Below are positions 1-5,267 of a DNA stretch of 5,611 nt, piece by piece (position 1 is the first letter of the stretch; each line of letters begins with the position of its first letter). The translations under genes were made by a program, and so were the position numbers. Below the pieces are notes generated by a model. That model did no database searches, was not told the DNA's origin, and worked only from the letters and a program-made list of their open reading frames with translations. The DNA is from Candidatus Tayloriibacteriota bacterium (GTDB lineage Bacteria > Patescibacteriota > Minisyncoccia > Phycocordibacterales > UBA11359), in NCBI GenBank assembly GCA_003455555.1, contig DMQX01000068.1:1-5611 (forward strand), written 5' to 3'.

Positions 1-68
1 TGATACGGCGACCACCGAGATCTACACAGAGTAGATCGTCGGCAGCGTCAGATGTGTATAAGAGACAG
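1..68 (+). other. Illumina Nextera P5/i5 adapter plus Tn5 mosaic end (sequencing artefact)
   Basis: This stretch is synthetic. Bases 1-27 match the P5 flow-cell adapter lacking its first two A's, bases 28-35 (AGAGTAGA) fit an eight-base i5 index (from memory, N/S504), bases 36-49 (TCGTCGGCAGCGTC) are the Nextera read-1 stem, and bases 50-68 (AGATGTGTATAAGAGACAG) are the 19-base Tn5 mosaic end. The order and orientation are exactly those of a library molecule read from P5 into the insert, so the biological insert starts at base 69. The mosaic end should not be read as a natural Tn5 or IS50 remnant, because the flanking P5 and index sequences exist only in library constructs. It is untrimmed adapter at a contig end. 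Confidence 0.99.
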
Positions 69-363
69 GGCTTGGGATTAGCCATATGTGAGCATGGGGT
101 ACTTCTTCACCAACAATTTTACAGATAACTTGCTCAACATCAAAAGCTTTCTTTTGGGCCAAAGCGATCCTTTTTACGATTTCAAAGTATTCGCCAATGT
201 TTGGCACGTCCCAAACCCAGCGGAAATGCTCTTTCGGGATTACGAGCGTATGTCCGGGTGATTGAGGCCGAATATCCAAAAAGGCCAGGAATTTTTCATC
301 TTCATAGACCGGATGAGAGGGTGTCTGGCCATTTACAATTTTGCAGAAAATACAGTTTTCCAT
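69..363 (-). CDS. HIT-family (histidine triad) hydrolase, 3' end missing
   Basis: Histidine-triad proteins are small nucleotide hydrolases or transferases that act on phosphoramidates and dinucleotide polyphosphates; the substrate here cannot be told from sequence. The genuine part is 98 residues from the ATG at 361-363. It opens with MENCIFCKIV, the usual start with a Cys4/Cys7 pair that often helps bind zinc. It has the family core DIRPQSPGHTLVIPKEH (residues 30-46) and ends in the triad region HAHIWLIP (90-97). The triad is His90-Ala-His92-Ile-Trp94: the nucleophile-position His92 is kept but the third His is Trp. The start is chosen because TATAAT ends exactly six bases upstream and the protein aligns from this Met. 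A longer frame from 405 would add 14 unlikely residues and run over the -10 box. The missing C-terminus was cut by adapter: beyond base 69 the frame reads the artefact peptide VSYTHLTLPTIYSV. It is divergent from recJ. Confidence 0.92.
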
Positions 364-369
364 AAAAGT

Positions 370-399
370 ATTATACAACAAAAGCTTAAAATGTGCCCA
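370..399 (-). promoter_or_regulatory. Promoter of the HIT gene, probably leaderless
   Basis: On the minus strand a perfect TATAAT lies at 370-375, followed by six bases (ACTTTT) and then the ATG at 363. A weak -35 candidate TGGGCA (394-399, four of six consensus positions) lies 18 bases upstream. With normal -10 to start-site spacing, transcription would begin at or within a base of the A of the ATG, giving a leaderless mRNA. No Shine-Dalgarno sequence is present. Confidence 0.7.
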
Positions 400-421
400 G
401 GACACCTTTGAAGCTCGTTCG

Positions 422-430
422 TGATAAAAT
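422..430 (+). promoter_or_regulatory. Extended -10 promoter of recJ, probably leaderless
   Basis: TGATAAAAT is an extended -10 element (TG, one base, TAAAAT at 425-430). Six bases (GATGAG) separate it from the recJ ATG at 437. No convincing -35 hexamer sits 16-18 bases upstream, which an extended -10 can tolerate. There is no Shine-Dalgarno motif, and the spacing puts the transcript start at the ATG itself. It lies in the 73-base region shared with the divergent HIT promoter. Confidence 0.6.
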
Positions 431-436
431 GATGAG

Positions 437-2146
437 ATGTCAAAATACTCTGTTCGAGAGAAAATTCCGGAGTCTGCCGCAAGCGAGCTCGCTGTTTACC
501 CAGAACTGATGCGCGGACTTCTGTTTTATCGTGGTGCTGACTCGGCGTTAAAGGCTGAAAAATATCTAAACCCTCATTTTGAAAACGACGCTCATGATCC
601 ATTCTTGATGAAAGATATGGACAAAGCGGTGGCGCGTATTTTGCAAGCGATTGAAAAGAAGGAAAAAATAATTGTCTACAGCGATTATGATGCTGACGGC
701 GTGCCCGGGGCAGTGGTGCTGTCGGATTTTTTTAAAAAGATTGGAGTAACCAATTTTGAAGTATATATTCCACATCGGCACCTTGAAGGTTTTGGTTTGC
801 ATAAAAACGCGATTGATACGTTCAAAGAAAAAAAAGCCACACTGATGATCACGATTGATTGTGGGATTGCTGATGTTGAGGAAGTTGTTCATGCGCAATC
901 GCTTGGCATTGATGTGATAGTGACCGATCATCATTTGCCGGTTAACAGTGTGCCTAAAGCTTTTGCGGTGCTCGATGCCAAACAAGATGGTTGTGAGTAT
1001 CCATATAAAATGTTGTGTGGATCTGGTGTGGTTTACAAATTGATCCAAGCGATCTTGCAGAAAAATCGTTTTGGCATGAAGGAGGGCGCAGAAAAATGGT
1101 TGCTTGATATGGTGGGCATTGCGACTTGTGCGGACATGGTGCCTCTGCAAGGGGAGAACCGAATGTTCGCACATTATGGTTTAAAAGTTTTGCGAAAGTC
1201 TCCACGACTTGGTCTTATGAAATTGTTGCGCAAAATGAATGTGTCACAGATGAATATTACGGAAGATGATATTGGTTTTATGATCGCGCCTCGCATTAAT
1301 GCCGCATCGCGCATGGGTGTGCCAATGGATGCGTTTAATTTACTTTCGACAACTGATGAAACTGAAGCTGGTGTCTTTACTGATCACTTGCACAGCATAA
1401 ATGAAGAGCGCAAAGGTATAGTGGCTGGGATCGTAAAAGAACTGCACAAACGAATCGCGGATCGTTCGGATTTTGAAAAACATCCGGTGCTGGTGATCGG
1501 TGATCCGCGTTGGAAACCTTCTTTGCTCGGACTTGCGGCAAACACTTTGATGGAAAAATATAAGCGGCCAGTATTTTTGTGGGGCAGGGAGGATGGTACG
1601 GAAATAAAAGGATCGTGTCGATCTGATGGCAGTGTGGATCTGGTTGAAATGATGCAAGAAGTTTCGACAGGAGTTTTTACCCATTTTGGCGGACATGCGA
1701 TGTCTGGTGGGTTTGCGGTTGAGCACGATCGTATCCATCATTTGGAAGAGGAACTGCACGCAGCTTATTTAAAAAAGAAAAAAAATAAAGATGCCGAACA
1801 AATTTTTATTGATGCGGTGATAGGGCTTGACGATGTGACTTGGCAGAATTTTCGCAGTCTGGAAAAAATGATGCCGTTTGGTTTGGCTAATGAGAAGCCG
1901 ATATTTTTGTTTGAAAATGTAGTAGTTGAAAGTGTGCGAAAGTTTGGCAAAAAAACTGATCATTTGGAATTGGTTTTTCGGAACAAGAGAGGAGATAAAG
2001 TTTCCGCTATTGGATTTTTTGCGAAACCGGAAGATTTTGCTAACGTGCCAGCGGCCGGCAAAAAAATCAATCTCATCGCGTCACTTGAAAAATCAGTTTT
2101 TGCCGGCCGCACCGAATTGCGATTACGAATTGTTGATGTAATTTAA
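437..2146 (+). CDS. recJ: Single-stranded-DNA-specific 5'-3' exonuclease RecJ
   Basis: RecJ degrades single-stranded DNA 5' to 3' in recombinational, mismatch and base-excision repair, using two metal ions held by a DHH phosphoesterase core. At 569 residues it has the typical length of bacterial RecJ. Visible motifs are SDYDADGV (82-89), ITIDCGI (138-144), the name-giving DHH (164-166), ATCADMVPL (229-237), and APRINAASRMG (284-294). The DHHA1 domain carries WKPSLLGLAAN (359-369) and the glycine-rich GGHAMSGGF (418-426), where the common form is GGHxxAAG. The C-terminal part (about 455-569) has the OB-fold signature MPFGLANEKPIF (479-490), with Ala where Gly is usual before Asn. All core metal ligands appear intact, so it should be active. 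The ATG at 437 is chosen because it lies six bases after an extended -10; the ATGs at 429 and 432 are in other frames. The stop (TAA) is 21 bases before the RNase H gene. Its last 100 bases contain a perfect inverted repeat. Confidence 0.96.
   Translation: MSKYSVREKIPESAASELAVYPELMRGLLFYRGADSALKAEKYLNPHFENDAHDPFLMKDMDKAVARILQAIEKKEKIIVYSDYDADGVPGAVVLSDFFKKIGVTNFEVYIPHRHLEGFGLHKNAIDTFKEKKATLMITIDCGIADVEEVVHAQSLGIDVIVTDHHLPVNSVPKAFAVLDAKQDGCEYPYKMLCGSGVVYKLIQAILQKNRFGMKEGAEKWLLDMVGIATCADMVPLQGENRMFAHYGLKVLRKSPRLGLMKLLRKMNVSQMNITEDDIGFMIAPRINAASRMGVPMDAFNLLSTTDETEAGVFTDHLHSINEERKGIVAGIVKELHKRIADRSDFEKHPVLVIGDPRWKPSLLGLAANTLMEKYKRPVFLWGREDGTEIKGSCRSDGSVDLVEMMQEVSTGVFTHFGGHAMSGGFAVEHDRIHHLEEELHAAYLKKKKNKDAEQIFIDAVIGLDDVTWQNFRSLEKMMPFGLANEKPIFLFENVVVESVRKFGKKTDHLELVFRNKRGDKVSAIGFFAKPEDFANVPAAGKKINLIASLEKSVFAGRTELRLRIVDVI
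2051..2110. repeat. Perfect 14-base inverted repeat inside the 3' end of recJ
   Basis: GCGGCCGGCAAAAA (2051-2064) is exactly complementary to TTTTTGCCGGCCGC (2097-2110), with a 32-base loop. It lies in recJ codons for the C-terminal OB-like domain, ending 23 bases before the -35 box of the next gene. In recJ mRNA it could form a nine-base-pair GC-rich stem plus five A-U pairs. The U run is on the loop side of the arm, so it is not a standard intrinsic terminator. Function unknown. Confidence 0.85.
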
Positions 2147-2161
2147 ATTAACGAATATACT
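2133..2161 (+). promoter_or_regulatory. Promoter of the RNase H gene, probably leaderless
   Basis: TTGATG (2133-2138) and TATACT (2156-2161) are separated by an ideal 17 bases, and six bases (AATCCT) follow before the ATG at 2168. The -35 lies inside the last recJ codons. The RNase H gene therefore probably has its own transcript in addition to any read-through from recJ. No Shine-Dalgarno sequence is present. This is the best promoter match in the window. Confidence 0.75.
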
Positions 2162-2167
2162 AATCCT

Positions 2168-2899
2168 ATGGAAAATATTTTGATATTTACGGATGGATCG
2201 TCGCGTGGAAATCCTGGCTCTGGCGGATGGGGAGCAGTGGTGGTGGCCAATCAACGAGTCATAGAACTTGGTGATGGAGAAGCTCACACTACAAACAATC
2301 GTATGGAAATGCAGGCGGTTATTTCGGCAATTAATTTCCTGATTGAATATGAACTTTTAACTCAAAATTTTAAATGCGTTGTCCATACTGATTCGGCTTA
2401 TGTCATCAACGGAATCACGAAATGGGTTTCGGGTTGGAAAGCTCGCGGCTGGCTGACACTACAAAAAGAACAAGTACTCAACCGCGATCTTTGGGAAAAA
2501 ATGTCCTATCTTTTGGAGGCTATGCCAGGCGATGAAAAGATCGAATGGAAACTTCTTAAAGGACATGTTGGCGTTGCAGGAAACGAGCGATGTGATGAGA
2601 TAGCTACAACATTTGCTGATAAGAAGGAAATTAAACTTTATGATGGACCTCTTTCTGGTTATTCAATCGATATTGCGTCTGTTTCACAAGATGCTGATAA
2701 AACTTCCGCTCGGAGTGAGTCCAAAAAACGATCAAGTAAAAAAGCTTATTCATATATAAGCCGAATCGGCGGAAAAATTGAAGTGCACAAGACTTGGGCC
2801 GAGTGCGAAGCTCGGGTGAAAGGCGCCTCCGGAGCAAAGTTTAAGAAGTCTTTAAGTAAAGCAGATGAACAAGTTATCATTGCTGAATTCTCTAAATAA
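2168..2899 (+). CDS. rnhA: Ribonuclease H type 1 with C-terminal hybrid-binding (viroplasmin-like) domain
   Basis: RNase HI cuts the RNA strand of RNA:DNA hybrids (R-loops, primers). The catalytic domain covers residues 1 to about 155: FTDGSSRGNPGSGGWG (7-22) with Asp9, TTNNRMEMQA (41-50) with Glu47, HTDSAYVINGI (73-83) with Asp75, KGHVGVAGNERCDEIA (131-146) with His133 and Asp143. All five key residues are present. After a polar Ser/Lys linker (about 172-192) there is a second domain (193-243), YSYISRIGGKIEVHKTW then AECEARVKGASGAKFKK. Its W..C...V.G..GA.FK pattern is that of the hybrid-binding domain of eukaryotic RNase H1 (Pfam viroplasmin family). In eukaryotes that domain is N-terminal; here it is C-terminal. 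It likely raises affinity for hybrids. At 243 residues it is much longer than E. coli RNase HI (155) for this reason. It starts 21 bases after recJ with its own promoter. The gene symbol is by domain homology. Confidence 0.93.
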   Translation: MENILIFTDGSSRGNPGSGGWGAVVVANQRVIELGDGEAHTTNNRMEMQAVISAINFLIEYELLTQNFKCVVHTDSAYVINGITKWVSGWKARGWLTLQKEQVLNRDLWEKMSYLLEAMPGDEKIEWKLLKGHVGVAGNERCDEIATTFADKKEIKLYDGPLSGYSIDIASVSQDADKTSARSESKKRSSKKAYSYISRIGGKIEVHKTWAECEARVKGASGAKFKKSLSKADEQVIIAEFSK

Positions 2900-2926
2900 A
2901 AACATGCAAAGCGCTGTTCCATATAT

Positions 2927-2956
2927 TTGATTTTTTCTTTAGAATTTCTTTATAAA
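2927..2956 (+). promoter_or_regulatory. Probable promoter of comEC
   Basis: TTGATT (2927-2932) and TATAAA (2951-2956) are separated by 18 bases in the 87-base AT-rich gap after the RNase H gene. Transcription from here would start near 2963 and give a leader of about 24 bases before the GTG. An alternative is a weak TAACAT at 2975-2980, which has the six-base spacing to the GTG seen at other genes here but no good -35. The gap shows no clear intrinsic terminator for the upstream gene. Confidence 0.5.
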
Positions 2957-2984
2957 TATTTTATCTCTGTTGTGTAACATGTAA

Positions 2985-3001
2985 TCGTGCAACACGCACG
3001 A
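2985..3001 (+). promoter_or_regulatory. Small hairpin enclosing the comEC GTG start codon
   Basis: TCGTGC (2985-2990) and GCACGA (2996-3001) are perfect complements around a five-base loop, AACAC. The GTG start codon (2987-2989) is inside the left arm. In RNA this six-base-pair stem, with four G-C pairs, could limit access to the start codon. No Shine-Dalgarno sequence precedes it. A regulatory role is inferred; a short stem like this can arise by chance. Confidence 0.35.
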
Positions 3002-4693
3002 CTTTACTCGCTGGTCGGCGGCGTAGTTGCTGGGACATACTTGTCCTCTCTCGTAACGCATACCTGGTATTCGGCTGTTTTTGTGTGCATCAGTTTTGTG
3101 AGTACGGGAATCGTTTCATGGATTGTGGTGCGCCGCCGATATTTTGTTTCTGCAAAAAATTCTGCGTTGGCAGTGATTTTTGTGGTGTGTATTTTTGGTA
3201 TGTCGGTTGGTACCGGACGCACAGCTTTATGGATGTCTTTTAACCACGCAGGTGTCCTTGATAGTCTGGTCAATAAAAAAGTTTCACTTTCGGCGATTGT
3301 TGTTGAAGAACCTCAACCTTCGGATTCATCATCAAAAATAATTGTGGAAACTTTGCCAAATGTTGCAAGCAGTACAAAGTCGGCAAAAGTATTGGTAACT
3401 GGAGATCGGTATTCAACTCTCGCATACGGTGATGAAATAAAACTTTTTGGAAAACTCGCGATTCCAAAACCGCTGGAAAGTAGTAGTGGTGATTTTGCCT
3501 ATGATGTCTATCTGGCTCGGCAGGGGATATTTTACACTATGACTTTTCCAAGTGTGAAAATCGTTTCGCATCACAAGGAAAATATTGTGCGAGAATATCT
3601 CATCAATATAAAAAATAGTTTCTTGGGCAAAATTAATGAACTATTTTCCGCGCCTAGGAGTGGGCTATTGGCTGGACTTCTAGTGAGTGGCCGATCGTCA
3701 CTTTCAAAAACTGAACAGACAGAGTTTACGCAAGCCGGCCTGATCCATATCGTCGCGCTTTCAGGTTTCAATGTCACAATTATTGCGCAGGGGTTGATGG
3801 CTATACTTATTTTTCTGCCCAAGAAGTTGCGGCTTGTAATTGGTGCGGCTGGGATTATTGCGTTCGTTACGATGACTGGATTTGGAGCGACAATCGTACG
3901 TGCGGGGATCATGGCACTTTTGGTGATTGCAGCGGCACTGGTCTATCGGACCTACCATGTCGGTCGTGCGCTTTTCACGGCTGTGCTTTGCATGACTCTC
4001 TGGAATCCGATGGTGGTTTTCGATGTGTCATTTCAACTGTCTTGCATCGCAACATTTGCGGTAATCTTTGCGGTACCGCCGGCGCTTGAAAAATATGCGG
4101 CATATATAAAATTTCTGCCGGAGAAGTACTTGATCCGCGATACGATACTCGGCACCGCGGTAATCGAAATATTTCTTTTGCCGATACTCCTTTCAACCTC
4201 CGGGCAAATTTCATTGGTTACGGTTATTACCAACTTACTGATCCTACCAACTCTGCCGGTCGTTATGGGTTTCGGGTTTGCTGCAACACTTGTTGGCTAT
4301 GTTCACAGTATGTTGGCATTGCCGCTCGTCGCGATCTCAAATCTTATGCTCGATTATATTTTGCTGATTACGAAATTCTTTGCGCATATTCCCTTTGGTG
4401 TAGTGATGTACCGCATTCCGGAATGGGCGGTGGTGTCGATGTACGGCATGCTTGCTTTTTGGTTGTGGCGTCTGCAAAGATTCAAAACGAAAAAAGAAGA
4501 AGCAGAAAAAAGTGGAGCATTAAAAATAAAAGCAGAAACCGCAACAAAAATGGAAACAAAAAACGCCGCACTCATTTTGAGTGGGACGTCCTCTGTTTCA
4601 ACTTTCGGTACTGCTTTAACTTCGGCTAACCTCGAGCGGTTAGATAATTTTTTTCGATCACACTCCAATTCAGGTTCTCAAAAAAAGCCGTGA
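2987..4693 (+). CDS. comEC: ComEC/Rec2-family DNA uptake channel protein, lacking the metallo-beta-lactamase domain
   Basis: ComEC forms the inner-membrane channel that imports single-stranded DNA during natural transformation. The 568-residue protein has hydrophobic segments at about 8-24, 28-48 and 57-76, then a soluble beta-rich region (about 97-195) matching the N-terminal OB-like domain. The multi-spanning competence domain runs from about 223 to 497, with the family hallmark LLAGLLVSGRSSLSKTEQ (227-244) and GLIHIVALSGFNV (251-263). It lacks the C-terminal metallo-beta-lactamase domain of full-length Bacillus-type ComEC; a separate gene at 5268 encodes such a domain. The C-terminus (about 498-568) is instead a hydrophilic Lys/Glu then Ser/Thr-rich tail with no domain I recognise. 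GTG at 2987 is the first possible start, since an in-frame TAA lies at 2975-2977. The final 22 codons overlap the convergent superoxide dismutase gene. Stop is TGA. Competence in this organism is not shown by sequence alone. Confidence 0.93.
   Translation: MQHARLYSLVGGVVAGTYLSSLVTHTWYSAVFVCISFVSTGIVSWIVVRRRYFVSAKNSALAVIFVVCIFGMSVGTGRTALWMSFNHAGVLDSLVNKKVSLSAIVVEEPQPSDSSSKIIVETLPNVASSTKSAKVLVTGDRYSTLAYGDEIKLFGKLAIPKPLESSSGDFAYDVYLARQGIFYTMTFPSVKIVSHHKENIVREYLINIKNSFLGKINELFSAPRSGLLAGLLVSGRSSLSKTEQTEFTQAGLIHIVALSGFNVTIIAQGLMAILIFLPKKLRLVIGAAGIIAFVTMTGFGATIVRAGIMALLVIAAALVYRTYHVGRALFTAVLCMTLWNPMVVFDVSFQLSCIATFAVIFAVPPALEKYAAYIKFLPEKYLIRDTILGTAVIEIFLLPILLSTSGQISLVTVITNLLILPTLPVVMGFGFAATLVGYVHSMLALPLVAISNLMLDYILLITKFFAHIPFGVVMYRIPEWAVVSMYGMLAFWLWRLQRFKTKKEEAEKSGALKIKAETATKMETKNAALILSGTSSVSTFGTALTSANLERLDNFFRSHSNSGSQKKP
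4626..4693. other. Convergent 3' overlap of comEC and sod coding regions
   Basis: The last 22 codons plus stop of comEC (plus strand) are antisense to the last 22 codons plus stop of the superoxide dismutase gene (minus strand). Both frames are open and end in normal stops (TGA at 4691-4693, TAG at 4626-4628 on the minus strand). No hairpin terminator is visible in or beside the overlap, so transcripts of the two genes may be complementary at their 3' ends. Confidence 0.9.
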
Positions 4694-5216
4694 TATATTT
4701 TTTCTTGTCGGCCGGAGAATAGTCGATGATGAATGAGTGTTCCCACATATCGAGTCCGAGCACGAGAGGTAAGCCGTTGAGTTGTCCGAGGTGTTGTTCA
4801 TCAACCCATGACCCGATTAATTTCTTTGTCATCGGATCGAAATAAAGCATTGCCCATCCTACACCCCGAGTTAGTGCGAGTGTTATGAAGCTGGTCATCC
4901 ACGCTTCATAACTGCCACATTGATCCACGATTGCTTTCTTGAGTTGGCTGTCATCAGAAAGTTGTGAAGGTCCGCCTTCAAGACTTTTGAAATAATATTC
5001 GTGATTGCGCATACCGTTGAATTCAAAACTGAATCGGCGCTGCAGTTCGCCGATGGTGTAGGCGTTCTTTTCAGTATCCGAACTTAATTCTTTTATTTTT
5101 TCGAGTATTAAATTTGAGAATTTAACATATCCGGCGTACAGCTTGAGGTGTTCCTCAACCGTGCGCTTAGAAATGCCTTTTAGTTCCGGGATTGTAAATG
5201 TTTGTGCTGTGTACAT
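4626..5216 (-). CDS. sod: Iron/manganese superoxide dismutase
   Basis: This enzyme converts superoxide to oxygen and hydrogen peroxide, normally in the cytoplasm. The 196-residue protein has the usual Fe/Mn-SOD length. The four metal ligands are identifiable: His23 (TVEEHLKLY), His72 (MRNHEYYF), Asp156 and His160 (GLDMWEHSFIIDY). Gly68 and Gln141 occupy the positions where Mn-type enzymes have Gly and Gln and Fe-type enzymes usually have Gln and Ala or His, so Mn or cambialistic use is likelier; this is inference. The canonical Tyr eight residues after the first ligand is Val31, with Tyr at 27 and 30 instead, so the substrate-gateway region is unusual or shifted by one residue. The start at 5216 gives MYTAQTFTIPELKG, the normal N-terminus. 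A longer frame from 5261 would put its ATG inside the TATAAT box. The 3' end overlaps comEC tail to tail by 68 bases. The gene is divergent from the metallo-beta-lactamase gene. Confidence 0.95.
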   Translation of the reverse strand: MYTAQTFTIPELKGISKRTVEEHLKLYAGYVKFSNLILEKIKELSSDTEKNAYTIGELQRRFSFEFNGMRNHEYYFKSLEGGPSQLSDDSQLKKAIVDQCGSYEAWMTSFITLALTRGVGWAMLYFDPMTKKLIGSWVDEQHLGQLNGLPLVLGLDMWEHSFIIDYSPADKKKYITAFFENLNWSVIEKNYLTARG

Positions 5217-5267
5217 ATGGCGATATTTTATTTGATAATCCTTATACTTTATAAAATACATTATAAC
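5217..5267. promoter_or_regulatory. AT-rich divergent promoter region between sod and the metallo-beta-lactamase gene
   Basis: These 51 bases are about 80% A+T. For sod, the minus strand has an extended -10, TGTTATAAT (5260-5268, with TATAAT at 5260-5265), giving a leader of about 37 bases; a second candidate TAAAAT (5225-5230) lies eight bases from its ATG. For the plus-strand gene, TTGATA (5232-5237) is a good -35, but the -10 is ambiguous: TAAAAT (5252-5257) is only 14 bases away, while TACATT (5257-5262) is 19 bases away. No Shine-Dalgarno sequence precedes either gene. The sod -10 overlaps the start codon of the opposite gene, so the two could compete. Confidence 0.5.

Noticed and set aside
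50..68. Tn5/IS50 mosaic end as evidence of a transposon
   Set aside because: It is directly joined to P5 and index sequence, which occur only in library constructs.
22..405. A 127-residue HIT open frame starting at 405 and ending in the first bases of the window
   Set aside because: The last 29 residues or so derive partly from adapter (everything below base 69), and the first 14 residues lie upstream of the -10 box and the normal family start. The real partial gene is 69-363.
566..1174. A 202-residue open frame antisense to recJ
   Set aside because: It has no recognisable domain, a composition typical of a reversed reading frame, and covers the strongly conserved recJ motifs on the other strand. 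The other long antisense frames in recJ and comEC were discarded for the same reason.
2900..2945. Intrinsic terminator after the RNase H gene, suggested by the T-rich run at 2931-2940
   Set aside because: No stable GC-rich stem precedes the T run; AGCGCT at 2910-2915 is only a short palindrome. The T-rich stretch is better explained as promoter DNA for comEC.
2970..2984. Stem TGTT/AACA and the ACATGT palindrome upstream of comEC as an operator
   Set aside because: Four-base stems and six-base palindromes are expected by chance in AT-rich DNA, and nothing else supports a regulator site.
4691..4693. Possible recoding of TGA, as in some related phyla (Gracilibacteria, Absconditabacteria)
   Set aside because: No TGA is needed inside any gene, Trp is encoded by TGG throughout, and reading through the comEC TGA would only extend it further antisense to sod.
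5214..5261. Superoxide dismutase start at 5261 giving 15 extra residues
   Set aside because: That ATG overlaps the TATAAT box on the same strand, the extra residues (MYFIKYKDYQ...) are AT-driven, and the family N-terminus fits the ATG at 5216.
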